63,534 nucleotides of DNA from an uncultured Lachnospiraceae bacterium (GTDB lineage: Bacteria > Bacillota > Clostridia > Lachnospirales > Lachnospiraceae), in assembly GCA_947626395.1 (NCBI GenBank), contig CANQRU010000017.1, positions 1 through 63,534 of the forward strand, read 5' to 3'. The translations under genes and the position numbers were made by a program. Under the pieces are notes generated by a model. The model did no database searches. It was not told the origin of the DNA and saw only the letters and a program-made list of their open reading frames with translations. Of this stretch, positions 33,829 through 42,827 are shown piece by piece (position 1 is the stretch's first letter; every line of letters begins with the position of its first letter).

Positions 33829-33857
33829 ATTGTAACCTAATATAACCTGACTGTCAA
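33829..33857 (-). promoter_or_regulatory. Promoter of the AAA ATPase gene
   Basis: TTGACA (33852-33857) and TACAAT (33829-33834) on the minus strand, 17-bp spacer. Beyond it, 33858-34345 shows no frame I can support on either strand; I see nothing else there but the repeat E at 34346-34386 and the proC terminator. Confidence 0.85.
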
Positions 33858-34345
33858 CCGTATCCGCCGTATTTTTGTAACCTGTGATTGCGCCGCAGTT
33901 TACCGGCAGGAAATCCGGCCCCGGCAGCGGCGTTCTGATCTGCCAGCATTTCCCAGAATAATTTTGTTCTGAAAATGCAATAAAACGTGCCGTTTGAGCA
34001 TTAATGTAGTGAACGGGTGATACACATTCCGCCCTGCCGGCGGCCCCTGTTAACGGAGATCACAATACCAATGAAAGGACATCCCACGGACGAAAGATAC
34101 TCCGGCCATGACCGGGCAGACAGAAAATTTCATATAGAAACCGTTTCTTTTACAACAAAGCATAAAATCCTGAATGCATTACATTACGACCTCAATCACG
34201 CTTACCTAACGGCTGCGTCTGTACCCCCAGGCGCCGCCGCAAATATAAAACCGTATCCAATCGGGAAGGTACTAATGACGATGAGATACCAAAGAAGGAA
34301 GCATACCAAAGACGATAAGGTACAAAAGAATGCTGGCAGGAAGGA

Positions 34346-34386
34346 AATGCAGGAAGGGCGTCACTGGCGTCCTTCCTGCATGGAAA
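34346..34386 (+). repeat. 41-bp hairpin repeat, copy E
   Basis: Head AATG, left arm CAGGAAGG (34350-34357), 13-nt loop GCGTCACTGGCGT, right arm CCTTCCTG (34371-34378, perfect), tail CATGGAAA. The stem extends outward to 10 bp (TGCAGGAAGG). Lies in the gap after proC on its downstream side. Confidence 0.88.
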
Positions 34387-34418
34387 CAAGAAGGCGCGCC
34401 GCTCATTCGCGGCGCGCC
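34383..34418 (-). terminator. Terminator of the dnaJ-proC run
   Basis: On the minus strand GGCGCGCCGC and GCGGCGCGCC (34409-34418 and 34393-34402) pair perfectly across a 6-nt loop, followed by TTCTTGTTTC. Confidence 0.8.
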
Positions 34419-34460
34419 GTTCTGTATCACGGCATTCTTCCCAACCCTCTTTGGGGTCTT

Positions 34461-35246
34461 TCAGTTCTTTCTCTCCTGGATCGCGCCGAGCGCCCCGATC
34501 ACAGCCGCACGGAAACCCTTCTGTTCCAGCTCCGCCACGCCCGCGATCGTCAGACCTCCGGGCGAGCAGACCGCATCCTTCATCGTTCCCGGATGCGCTT
34601 TCGACGCCTGCCAAAGCTTTCCGGTTCCCACGATCATCTGGCTCGCCAGCCGGTACGCCGCCTCCCGCGGAAGTCCGTAAAGCACCGCTCCGTCCGCCAG
34701 CGCCTCCAGATACATGGCCGTAAACGCCGGCCCGCAGCCGGTCAGATCTCCCGCGATCCCGAACTGGGACGCGGGCAGGGTCTCCACCAGTCCAAGCCGC
34801 GAAAACAGTTCCGTGAACTTCTCAAATTCCTCTTCCGTAAGCGTATGCTTCTGCTCGCAGAGAATAACTCCCTCGCCGACAGACACCGGAGTGTTCGGCA
34901 TGACCGTCAGATGATGGATCCCTTCCGGCAGGATCTCCTCCAGCCGGTCGCAGCCGACGCCGGCCGCCACACTGATCAGGATCTTTCCGCGCAGAAGCCC
35001 GCCGACAGGCGCCAGTACTTCCTCAACCAGATACGGCTTTACAGCCACGACCACCAGATCGGACTTCTCCGCCGTCTCCGCCGCCGTACGGCAGGGATTT
35101 ACGCCGCGGCTTCCGGCCGCAGCAGCCAGCTTATCCCAGTTTTTCGCGCACGCGAAGATCTGCCGCGGCTCTGCCGCCTTCGTCAAAATCAGGCCGTCGG
35201 CCATCGCCTGGGCCATATTTCCGAAACCGATAAAACCAATATTCAT
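34461..35246 (-). CDS. proC: Pyrroline-5-carboxylate reductase
   Basis: Last step of proline synthesis. 261 aa, NAD(P)-binding MNIGFIGFGNMAQAMADGL, VMPNTPVSVGEGV, and the dimer helix near TGCGPAFTAMYLEALADGAV with SPGGLTIAGVAELE. The ATG at 35246 has GGGAG upstream and lies 34 bp after dnaJ, so it is likely the tail of the heat-shock operon, an uncommon neighbour. Confidence 0.95.
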   Translation of the reverse strand: MNIGFIGFGNMAQAMADGLILTKAAEPRQIFACAKNWDKLAAAAGSRGVNPCRTAAETAEKSDLVVVAVKPYLVEEVLAPVGGLLRGKILISVAAGVGCDRLEEILPEGIHHLTVMPNTPVSVGEGVILCEQKHTLTEEEFEKFTELFSRLGLVETLPASQFGIAGDLTGCGPAFTAMYLEALADGAVLYGLPREAAYRLASQMIVGTGKLWQASKAHPGTMKDAVCSPGGLTIAGVAELEQKGFRAAVIGALGAIQERKN

Positions 35247-35280
35247 ATGAGGTTTCTCCCAATTTTATCTGCTCCGCTAT

Positions 35281-36447
35281 TTATTTAAACAGTCCTTTTT
35301 TCCGTTTTCCGTCGCCGCTGTCGTCGATCTTGCCGGTCATCAGCTCGTCGAAACGCCGCAGGGCCTGCCGCTGCTCCTCGTTCATCCGCTCCGGCACCTG
35401 AACCACCAGCGTCACATAGTGGTCGCCGCGGACGTTCTTATTGCGCACCGACGGCACGCCTTTGCCTTTCAGGCGCACGCGGGTATCGGTCTGGGTACCG
35501 GGTTTCACCTCGTACTCCACCTGGCCGTCCACGGTCTTTATAAGGATCGGTCCGCCCAGGGCCGCTCTTGCAAATGACACCGGAACCGTCGAATAGATAT
35601 CCATATCCCGGCGGATGAAGATCGGGTGCTTGGACACTACGGCCTGCACCAGCAGATCGCCGCGCTCGCCGCCGTTGACGCCCGGCTCGCCGGCTCCCAC
35701 GCTTCTCACGCTCTGTCCGTCGTCGATACCGGCCGGGATCGTCACCTTCAGCTTCTTCCTGCGGGTAATGTAACCGGTTCCCCGGCAGTCCGGACATTTC
35801 TCACGGATGATCTGACCCGCGCCGCCGCAGTCCGGGCAGGTGGTCACATTCTGCATGGTTCCCAGAGGCGTCTGGCGGGTATACATGATCTTGCCCTTGC
35901 CGTTGCACTTGCTGCAGGTCTCCTTCGAAGTACCGGCCCTGGCGCCGCTTCCGTGGCAGGAGGAGCATTCCTCTTTATAATTGATCTCGATCTCCTTCTC
36001 GCAGCCGAATACGGCCTCCTCGAAGGTCAGACGGACGCTTGTCTGGACATTGGCGCCCCGCATGGGACCGTTATAACCGGAGCTTCTGGAGCTGCGGCCG
36101 CCGCCGAACAGATCGCCGAAGATATCTCCGAAAATATCCCCCATATCCGCGCTGTCAAACCCGCCGCCGAAGCCTCCGAATCCGCCAAAGCCGCCATAAC
36201 CGCCGCCCGCGCCGCCGTCAAATGCCGCATGGCCGAACTGGTCGTACTGCCTGCGCTTCTCCGGATCGCTTAGGACTGCGTAAGCCTCGGACGCCTCCTT
36301 AAATTTCTGCTCCGCCTCCGCGTTGCCCGGATTGGCATCCGGATGGTATTTCTTCGCAAGAACCCGGTACGCTTTCTTTAACGCCGCGTCGTCCGCGTCT
36401 TTGGGAACGCCCAGGACTTCGTAATAATCTCTCTTGGTCTCTGCCAT
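35281..36447 (-). CDS. dnaJ: Chaperone DnaJ
   Basis: Hsp40 that stimulates DnaK. 388 aa: J domain with [15 protein letters not shown] (HPD), a long Gly/Phe region with [17 protein letters not shown], four zinc repeats ([32 protein letters not shown]), and the C-terminal substrate-binding domains. Follows dnaK by 88 bp. Confidence 0.97.
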   Translation of the reverse strand: MAETKRDYYEVLGVPKDADDAALKKAYRVLAKKYHPDANPGNAEAEQKFKEASEAYAVLSDPEKRRQYDQFGHAAFDGGAGGGYGGFGGFGGFGGGFDSADMGDIFGDIFGDLFGGGRSSRSSGYNGPMRGANVQTSVRLTFEEAVFGCEKEIEINYKEECSSCHGSGARAGTSKETCSKCNGKGKIMYTRQTPLGTMQNVTTCPDCGGAGQIIREKCPDCRGTGYITRRKKLKVTIPAGIDDGQSVRSVGAGEPGVNGGERGDLLVQAVVSKHPIFIRRDMDIYSTVPVSFARAALGGPILIKTVDGQVEYEVKPGTQTDTRVRLKGKGVPSVRNKNVRGDHYVTLVVQVPERMNEEQRQALRRFDELMTGKIDDSGDGKRKKGLFK

Positions 36448-36535
36448 ATGTCATGCTACCTTTCCACACTATTCGCCAGTCAGGGAAATGCCCCGGCTGG
36501 CGGATAGGTCTGTCTGTATCGAAATGTCTGTCAGA

Positions 36536-38428
36536 TTATACTTCCTTGAAATCGCCGTCGATCACATCGTCGTCCGGCTGGGACGCGCCGCCCTGCGGGC
36601 CTGCGCCCATGCCGCCGCCCATTCCGGAACCGTCCCCCGCGCCTGCACCGGCTCCGCCGGCGCCCTGCATCGACTCATACATCTTCGTGAACAGAGCCTG
36701 GGCGCTGGCCATCAGCTTCTCCTTGCCGGCCTTGATGTCCTCCACCTGGGCGTCGGTCATCTGATCTACCGGAGCACGATTGATGGCTTCCTTCAGGGCG
36801 TTCAGATCCGCTTCCACCGACGCCTTGTCGCTGGCCGCGATCTTGTCTCCTACATCCTGCAGAGCCTTCTCGGTCTGGAACACGATGGAGTCGGCCTCAT
36901 TGCGGGTATCGATGGCTTCCTTGCGTTTCTTATCCTGCGCCTCATACTCGGCGGCTTCCTTCACGGCCTTCTCGATGTCGGAATCAGACATGTTGGAGCC
37001 GGAAGTAATGGTGATGTGCTGCTCCTTGCCGGTTCCCAGATCCTTGGCGGATACATTTACGATACCGTTGGCGTCGATATCGAAGGTAACCTCGATCTGC
37101 GGCATGCCTCGCCTTGCGGGCGGGATCCCGTCCAGACGGAACTGGCCGAGAGTCTTATTGTCGCGGGCGAACTGTCTCTCGCCCTGTACCACATGGATAT
37201 CGACAGCTTCCTGGTTATCCGCGGCCGTGGAGAAGATCTGGCTCTTCTTGGTCGGGATCGTGGTGTTGCGCTCGATCAGCCTGGTAGCTACGCCGCCCAG
37301 GGTCTCGATGGACAGGGACAGCGGGGTTACATCCAGCAGAAGGATGTCTCCGGCGCCGGCGTCACCCGCCAGCTTGCCGCCCTGGATGGCCGCGCCGATC
37401 GCCACGCACTCATCCGGATTCAGGGTCTTGCTGGGCTCATGGTTCGTCAGCTGCTTCACCTTATCCTGCGCGGAGATCATACGGGTGGAACCGCCTACCA
37501 GCAGGACCTTGCCCAGCTCGGAAGCCGTGATGCCGGCATCGCGCAGCGCGTTCTGCACCGGAACCGCCGTCTTCTCGATCAGGTCATGGGTCAGCTCATC
37601 GAACTTCGCCCTGGTCAGGTTCATATCCAGATGCTTCGGTCCGTCGCTGGTGGCCGTGATGAACGGCAGGTTAATATTGGTTGTGGTCGCGGTGGAAAGC
37701 TCCTTCTTCGCCTTCTCAGCCGCCTCTTTCAGTCTCTGAAGGGCCATCTTGTCATTGGACAGATCCACGCCTTCCGCCTTCTTGAATTCTGTGATCATCC
37801 ACTGTGTCACGCGGTTGTCGAAGTCGTCGCCGCCCAGATGGGTATCGCCGTTGGTGGACAGAACCTCGATGACGCCGTCGCCGATCTCAATGATGGACAC
37901 ATCGAAGGTACCGCCGCCCAAATCGTATACCATGATCTTCTGCTCTTTCTCATTGTCCAGGCCGTAGGCCAGAGCGGCCGCCGTCGGCTCGTTGATGATA
38001 CGCTTCACATCCAGGCCCGCGATCTTGCCGGCGTCCTTGGTTGCCTGACGCTGCGCGTCGTTGAAATACGCCGGAACTGTGATAACGGCCTCGGTAACCG
38101 GCTCGCCAAGGTAGCTCTCCGCGTCGGCTTTCAGCTTCTGCAGGATCATGGCCGAGATCTCCTGGGGAGTATATCTCTTGCCGTCGATGTCTACCTTATA
38201 ATCGGTTCCCATATGCCTCTTGATCGAGGAAATGGTCTTGTCAGCGTTGGTGACGGCCTGACGCTTGGCCGGCTCGCCCACCAGACGCTCGCCGGTCTTC
38301 GTGAACGCCACGATGGACGGGGTCGTGCGGACGCCCTCCGCGTTGGCGATAACGGTCGGCTTGCCGCCTTCCATGACTGCTACGCAGCTGTTGGTTGTTC
38401 CTAAATCGATTCCTATGATCTTGCTCAT
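36536..38428 (-). CDS. dnaK: Chaperone DnaK
   Basis: Hsp70 chaperone, 630 aa. ATPase motifs [33 protein letters not shown] and [10 protein letters not shown]; the C-terminal lid ends in a Gly-rich run and [13 protein letters not shown]. Lies after grpE, separated from it by a 183-bp repeat-filled gap. Confidence 0.98.
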   Translation of the reverse strand: MSKIIGIDLGTTNSCVAVMEGGKPTVIANAEGVRTTPSIVAFTKTGERLVGEPAKRQAVTNADKTISSIKRHMGTDYKVDIDGKRYTPQEISAMILQKLKADAESYLGEPVTEAVITVPAYFNDAQRQATKDAGKIAGLDVKRIINEPTAAALAYGLDNEKEQKIMVYDLGGGTFDVSIIEIGDGVIEVLSTNGDTHLGGDDFDNRVTQWMITEFKKAEGVDLSNDKMALQRLKEAAEKAKKELSTATTTNINLPFITATSDGPKHLDMNLTRAKFDELTHDLIEKTAVPVQNALRDAGITASELGKVLLVGGSTRMISAQDKVKQLTNHEPSKTLNPDECVAIGAAIQGGKLAGDAGAGDILLLDVTPLSLSIETLGGVATRLIERNTTIPTKKSQIFSTAADNQEAVDIHVVQGERQFARDNKTLGQFRLDGIPPARRGMPQIEVTFDIDANGIVNVSAKDLGTGKEQHITITSGSNMSDSDIEKAVKEAAEYEAQDKKRKEAIDTRNEADSIVFQTEKALQDVGDKIAASDKASVEADLNALKEAINRAPVDQMTDAQVEDIKAGKEKLMASAQALFTKMYESMQGAGGAGAGAGDGSGMGGGMGAGPQGGASQPDDDVIDGDFKEV

Positions 38429-38470
38429 GATTTTTTCCTCCTACATATATATTTGAAATTGATTATTTCC

Positions 38471-38607
38471 GTTCGCTAAGTGCCGGCGGGTATGTTCCGC
38501 TCGACTAACCTCACGCTTCGCCTTCCGGCTCGCGTTCGCTAAGTCTCGGGAACGACGTTCGCACTAACCTCGCTCTTCGCCTATCGGCTCGCGCTCGCTA
38601 AGTGCTC
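38471..38607. repeat. Tandem repeat of about 61 bp between dnaK and grpE
   Basis: GTTCGCTAAG recurs at 38471, 38534 and (GCTCGCTAAG) 38594, giving periods of 63 and 60 bp. Between, ACTAACCTCACGCTTCGCCT (38504-38523) matches ACTAACCTCGCTCTTCGCCT (38563-38582). Each unit can fold through GGCGAAGCG/CGAGCC sequences. It is in the transcribed grpE-dnaK spacer on the minus strand. No coding frame. Confidence 0.75.
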
Positions 38608-38611
38608 ACAG

Positions 38612-39391
38612 TCAGTTCGCCACCTGCACCATGCTGTGCCTTACAACGGTGTCGCGGTAGATGTAGCCTTTCTGGAACTCCTGGGCGACTATGTTCTCGC
38701 CCAGGTTCTCATCCTCCACATGCATCACGGCGTTATGGAAGTTGGGATCGAAGGGCTGGCCCACGGCCTCGATGGGCTTCACGCCGGCTTCCTCCAGGTT
38801 CTTAAGAAGCTGCTTGTAGATCATATCCATGCCTTCGGCGAAGGGAGTTCCCTTAGCGTCCTCCGGCACAGTGGCCAGGCCCCGCTCAAAGTTATCGATC
38901 ACCGGCAGCATCTTCTCGATGATGCTCCTGGCTCCCACCTCGAACATGGCCGACTTCTCTTTCTCGGTGCGCTTGCGGAAGTTATCGAACTCCGCCATCT
39001 GGCGCTTCAGCTGATCGGTCAGGTCCTCGATCTTCTGATCCTTCGGGTCTTTCTTTTCTTTCTTCCTGCCGAATACATGCCATTTGCCGTCGGACGCGGG
39101 CTCCGGGCCGTCCTGCGCGCTGTCCGCGCCTTCTTCCGGTTCGGCTTCCTGCGCATCCTCCGCGGCTTCCCCGTTCCCGGCTTCTGCATCCGCCGCTTTG
39201 CCGCCGGCGTCCGCCGTCTGCGCATTCTCCGCTCCGGCGCTGTCTTCCGTCTCCGCCCCGGCGTCCTCTGCAGGCCCGCCTGTAGCGTCTACTTCCTCGG
39301 CGTCAGACCAGCCGTCGTCCTCTCCGGACTTCTCCGGCTCCGCCTTATTCAGCTCATCCTCATATATTTCCTCATGTGCCTTGCTGTCCAC
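38612..39391 (-). CDS. grpE: Nucleotide exchange factor GrpE
   Basis: 259 aa. The N-terminal 110 residues are an Ala/Glu/Asp/Gly-rich tail, long for the family and low in complexity; then a coiled coil (IEDLTDQLKRQMAEFDNFRKR) and the C-terminal GrpE signature with GVKPIEAVGQPFDPNFHNAV and VVRHSMVQVAN. Sits between hrcA and dnaK. Confidence 0.96.
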   Translation of the reverse strand: MDSKAHEEIYEDELNKAEPEKSGEDDGWSDAEEVDATGGPAEDAGAETEDSAGAENAQTADAGGKAADAEAGNGEAAEDAQEAEPEEGADSAQDGPEPASDGKWHVFGRKKEKKDPKDQKIEDLTDQLKRQMAEFDNFRKRTEKEKSAMFEVGARSIIEKMLPVIDNFERGLATVPEDAKGTPFAEGMDMIYKQLLKNLEEAGVKPIEAVGQPFDPNFHNAVMHVEDENLGENIVAQEFQKGYIYRDTVVRHSMVQVAN

Positions 39392-39398
39392 GTCTCAT

Positions 39399-40436
39399 CT
39401 ACCTCTCTTCTTTTTTAAAGGTGGTTTCCAGCTGGACCATCAATGTCCTCAGGGTCCTGAGCACCTTCTCGTAGTCCATCCGTTTGGGTCCGATGATTCC
39501 TATGGTTCCACGGATGCCCTCTCCCAATTCATAATTGGCGGTCACCACGCTGCAGTCCCTCATGGCCTGCACCGGTGATTCTTCCCCGATATAGACCTGG
39601 ATCCCTGTTCCATTCTCTCCGTCGTCGCCGGTGTCCACCAGATCCTTCAAAAGCTCCGTATGCTCCAGCGTCTGCAGAAGCTCGCTGGCTTTCTGGTTAT
39701 CGCTCAGTTCCGGATATTTGAAAATGTTCGTGGCCCCGCTGGTGTAGATCTGCAGATCCTCCGAATCCGCCCGGATCACTTCCGCCACCTGCTCAAGCAC
39801 CAGATCCACCACATCCGCATGGCTTCCCGCCTGCTGCTTCATGCGGCTGATCACGTCCAGATTGATCTCTTCGATGGTCAGGCCGTTTAAATTGCTGTTC
39901 AGCAGGATATTCATATTCAGGAGCTCATCGTCGTTCAGGATATCCCTCACATGGACGATCGTGTTCTTGATCAGATTGCCTTCCAGCACCGTGACGATCA
40001 GGAGCTTATCCTCATCCACCCGCGACAGCTGAATGAACTTCAGCTTGTTCTGCTGATAGCGGGGGCCGCTTATCAGCGCCGCATAGTTGGTATCGTTGGC
40101 CAGAAGCTTCGCCAGCCGCTTCAGAACCGATTCCAGGCGGTCGATCCGCTTGATCATCAGCTCCTGGACTCCGGCTGCCTCGCTGTCCTTCTCCAGCACG
40201 ATCTGATCCACATAGAAACGGTAGCCCTTATCCGACGGGATCCGCCCGGCGGAAGTATGAGGCTGTACGATATAGCCCATCTCCTCCAGATCGGACATCT
40301 CATTGCGGATCGTGGCGGAGCTCCATCTGTTGTCCACATATTTGGAAATGGTCCTGGATCCTACCGGCTCCCCGGTATCCATATAGTTCTTGATGATCGC
40401 CTTCAATATGGTGATCTTACGCTCATCCAGTTCCAT
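39399..40436 (-). CDS. hrcA: Heat-inducible transcription repressor HrcA
   Basis: 345-aa repressor of the heat-shock operon, which binds CIRCE. N-terminal winged helix with GEPVGSRTISKYVDNRWSSA and TIRNEMSDLEEMGYI; the GAF-like middle and C-terminal VIIGPKRMDYEKVLRTL match the family. GAAAGGAG precedes the ATG at 40436. First gene after the CIRCE operator. Confidence 0.97.
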   Translation of the reverse strand: MELDERKITILKAIIKNYMDTGEPVGSRTISKYVDNRWSSATIRNEMSDLEEMGYIVQPHTSAGRIPSDKGYRFYVDQIVLEKDSEAAGVQELMIKRIDRLESVLKRLAKLLANDTNYAALISGPRYQQNKLKFIQLSRVDEDKLLIVTVLEGNLIKNTIVHVRDILNDDELLNMNILLNSNLNGLTIEEINLDVISRMKQQAGSHADVVDLVLEQVAEVIRADSEDLQIYTSGATNIFKYPELSDNQKASELLQTLEHTELLKDLVDTGDDGENGTGIQVYIGEESPVQAMRDCSVVTANYELGEGIRGTIGIIGPKRMDYEKVLRTLRTLMVQLETTFKKEER

Positions 40437-40471
40437 GTTCCTGCTCCTTTCATCCGTTTCTCATTCGGTTG

Positions 40472-40498
40472 TTAGCACTCATCAGCTTCGAGTGCTAA
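40472..40498 (-). promoter_or_regulatory. CIRCE operator
   Basis: A perfect TTAGCACTC (40472-40480), 9-nt spacer, GAGTGCTAA (40490-40498): the HrcA binding site, in the leader between the promoter and hrcA. Indicates autoregulation of the operon by HrcA and GroEL. Confidence 0.98.
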
Positions 40499-40511
40499 TT
40501 CCTACGTTCTT

Positions 40512-40540
40512 AATATATTACTTCCCCCAATATTTGTCAA
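40512..40540 (-). promoter_or_regulatory. Promoter of the hrcA-grpE-dnaK-dnaJ operon
   Basis: TTGACA (40535-40540) and TATATT (40512-40517) on the minus strand, 17-bp spacer; start near 40505, just upstream of CIRCE. Confidence 0.9.
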
Positions 40541-40598
40541 TACCTTTTTCTAAAATATTTTTGTTTTCTTACGCTTTTCCTACATTTCTTCATCGTAC

Positions 40599-40626
40599 TT
40601 GACTTTTAACACATTTGTAATATAAT
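40599..40626 (+). promoter_or_regulatory. Promoter of the first 3D-domain gene
   Basis: TTGACT (40599-40604) and TATAAT (40621-40626), 16-bp spacer, on the + strand; divergent from the hrcA promoter. Confidence 0.8.
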
Positions 40627-40677
40627 TGTAATTGGTAGATTTTCCCCAACAAAAGAAACGTATGTGAGGTATGCATT

Positions 40678-41691
40678 ATGAAGGATAATATCAGAAAATA
40701 CCTGACCGCCGCGCCGCTTGTCCTGGCCCTCGGCCTTGCCTGCAGCATCCCGGTCATGGCGGAACCGTCCGGTCACCTGGACTGGGCCAACCGCTATACG
40801 ATCGCCGGATGGTCATGGGATTCGGCCGATCCCGATCAGGCCCTCGAAGTAAAGATCGATATCACGCCGGCAGGCGCCAGGTCCGCAGTTAAAACCCTTA
40901 CCGTCACCGCGGAGAGCTACCGCGGCGACCTGGTATCGGGGGCGAACGACGGCAATCACGGATTCTTCTGTCCTGTTGACTGGTCACAGTTCTCCGGCGA
41001 TTCATTTACAGTAACGGCCTATGTCCTGTCCGGAGATAAGAAGGTTCCGCTTGCAGGCACGATCTCCTATGACGCTTCCGCGGAAGGGCCTGTACTGGCC
41101 GTTATTTCTTCCGATGGACAGACTGCTTCCGGATCCGGAACGGCCGGCGGCATCTTAGGGCCTGTGGCCGGCAGCGTATCCCTTCCTTCCGACGGCGATG
41201 AAAGCACGCCGCAGGAATCTGACGGGAAAGCCAATACCGAAGCCGGGCAGACAAAGGACGCCGACACGAAAGCCGGTAACGAAGCCGGGCAGCCGAAAGA
41301 AGACAAAGCGGATACCGTCTCCGGCCCCGTTTCCGGATCCTCTGATTCCGGATCAGACTCCGCGAAGGAATCTGTCTCCGAACCCGGATGGAAGAAAGGC
41401 ACGTCCCTGGGATATTTCACCATCACCGGTTACTGCAGCTGCGCTATCTGCTCCGGAGGCTGGGGACTGACCTACAGCGGCACCGTCCCTCAGGCGAATC
41501 ACACGATCTCCGCCGATCTGAATGTGCTTCCGCTCGGAACGAAGGTCATGATCAACGGCATCGTCTACACCGTCGAGGATAAAGGAAGCGGCGTGAACGG
41601 CAGCCATATCGACATTTACTGCGCCACGCATGCGGAGGCGGAAGCCCTCGGCACAACGTCCGCAGAAGTATTCTCAGTGATCGCCGAATAA
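40678..41691 (+). CDS. Secreted 3D-domain protein with N-terminal beta domain
   Basis: 337 aa. Signal peptide (MKDNIRKYLTAAPLVLALGL, cut near VMA-EP). Residues about 28-135 hold a beta-rich domain with IAGWSWDSADPDQALEVKI and a YRGDLVSGANDGNHGFFCP motif; a Ser/Gly/Asp-rich linker follows; residues about 238-337 are a 3D domain (GYFTITGYCSCAICSGGWGL, then ADLNVLPLGTKVMINGIVYT and EDKGSGVNGSHIDIY with the catalytic Asp triad). 3D domains occur in resuscitation-promoting and lytic transglycosylase-type wall enzymes (YabE/Rpf2). Probably cuts peptidoglycan. A similar gene follows 193 bp downstream. Confidence 0.88.
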   Translation: MKDNIRKYLTAAPLVLALGLACSIPVMAEPSGHLDWANRYTIAGWSWDSADPDQALEVKIDITPAGARSAVKTLTVTAESYRGDLVSGANDGNHGFFCPVDWSQFSGDSFTVTAYVLSGDKKVPLAGTISYDASAEGPVLAVISSDGQTASGSGTAGGILGPVAGSVSLPSDGDESTPQESDGKANTEAGQTKDADTKAGNEAGQPKEDKADTVSGPVSGSSDSGSDSAKESVSEPGWKKGTSLGYFTITGYCSCAICSGGWGLTYSGTVPQANHTISADLNVLPLGTKVMINGIVYTVEDKGSGVNGSHIDIYCATHAEAEALGTTSAEVFSVIAE

Positions 41692-41712
41692 GACACGATT
41701 GATCCGATCATT

Positions 41713-41743
41713 AAAAGACACGGTTTGCACCGTGTCTTTTTTT
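41713..41743 (+). terminator. Terminator of the first 3D-domain gene
   Basis: AAAAGACACGGT (41713-41724), loop TTGC, ACCGTGTCTTTT (41729-41740), then TTT. Confidence 0.93.
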
Positions 41744-41884
41744 GCCGGTATGCGCCGGGCCGCCGCAAACATTTTCGCATCCGCGCCTCTTACGATCCAG
41801 CTTTTCTTCATATCAAACCCCAACCGCGAATATATTATATCAGATCCCCGGATCGAATCTTAAAAGAAAGGACAAACATATACG

Positions 41885-42757
41885 ATGAAAATCCGCAAAA
41901 GGCCGGCCGCCCTGACGGCGGCTTTATTCATGATCCTTTTATGGACAATCCCGGCTGACGCCGGCCAGCAGACGACCGGATATCTCGACCGCACAGACGG
42001 ACGAACGGTCTACGGATGGGCGTGGGATCCCTCCAGCCCCGCTTCCGCCGTAGACGTGCAGATCTCTGTCAGAAACACGGAGGACCATTCTCTTCTTTAT
42101 ACGCAGACATGCTCTGCCGGCCTCTACCGGGAAGACCTGCGGCAGATCGGGGACGGTTTCCATGCGTTTGCCGCGGATCTTGATCTTTCTTCATTCAGCG
42201 GCGGTTCCTGTCTGATCGAAGCTTCCTCCCAGGGCGCTCCTCTAAACGGAACGCTGTACTGGCAGGGAGAAGCTTTCCCGATACAGACTGAAAGCCCGGA
42301 TCCGCCGGAAATACCGCACAGACCGCTGGGGCCTCTAAGCGGATCCGATAACAGCCTTGCGGCAGCCGATTTCTCCACCGATAACGCCGCGGAAAACGCC
42401 TTCTCCACGGATATTGCCGCGGCTGTATCCTCACCCGCCGTTCCGGAAGCCGTCGCGGCTCCGCAGCCGCTTTCCCTCGGTACGTTCCGAACCACCGCCT
42501 ACTGTTCCTGCCGCCGCTGTTCCGGCCGCTGGGGAAGACTTACGAGCACAGGCGCTGTCGCTGTATCCCATCATACGGTCGCCGTCGATCCGCAGATCAT
42601 TCCCTACGGCACGAAGCTTATGATCGACGGAATCGTCTACACGGCTGAGGATGAAGGCAGCGGCGTCAGGGGCAGACATATCGATATCTATTGCGATACC
42701 CACGCCGAGGCTGCGGCTTACGGTATGCAGAGCAAAGAAGTCTTTCTCGTTCCGTAA
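41885..42757 (+). CDS. Second secreted 3D-domain protein (paralogue)
   Basis: 290 aa with the same layout as its neighbour: signal peptide ending near ADA, beta domain (TVYGWAWDPSSPASAVDVQI; REDLRQIGDGFHAFAADLDL), shorter linker, and a C-terminal 3D domain (FRTTAYCSCRRCSGRWGRLT; VAVDPQIIPYGTKLMIDGIV; EDEGSGVRGRHIDIYC). Tandem duplication is the simplest explanation. A terminator separates the two, so they are transcribed separately; no clear promoter was located for this copy. Confidence 0.87.
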   Translation: MKIRKRPAALTAALFMILLWTIPADAGQQTTGYLDRTDGRTVYGWAWDPSSPASAVDVQISVRNTEDHSLLYTQTCSAGLYREDLRQIGDGFHAFAADLDLSSFSGGSCLIEASSQGAPLNGTLYWQGEAFPIQTESPDPPEIPHRPLGPLSGSDNSLAAADFSTDNAAENAFSTDIAAAVSSPAVPEAVAAPQPLSLGTFRTTAYCSCRRCSGRWGRLTSTGAVAVSHHTVAVDPQIIPYGTKLMIDGIVYTAEDEGSGVRGRHIDIYCDTHAEAAAYGMQSKEVFLVP

Positions 42758-42827
42758 TCCGCAGTTTTATTTGCCGCGCCGGGTCTGATCCTAACCGCGT
42801 AAAACACCACCATGGCTCCGTACGCCC

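Noticed and set aside
34017-35288. A 423-codon open frame on the + strand
   Set aside because: Its second half is antisense to proC; the first part has no ribosome binding site, and the peptide is not protein-like. I treat 33858-34345 as non-coding.
36434-38404. A 656-codon open frame on the + strand opposite dnaK
   Set aside because: Shadow of dnaK; long antisense frames opposite dnaK are well known and misleading.
38471-38607. CRISPR array
   Set aside because: Only two to three copies of a long repeat with no unique spacers and no cas genes.
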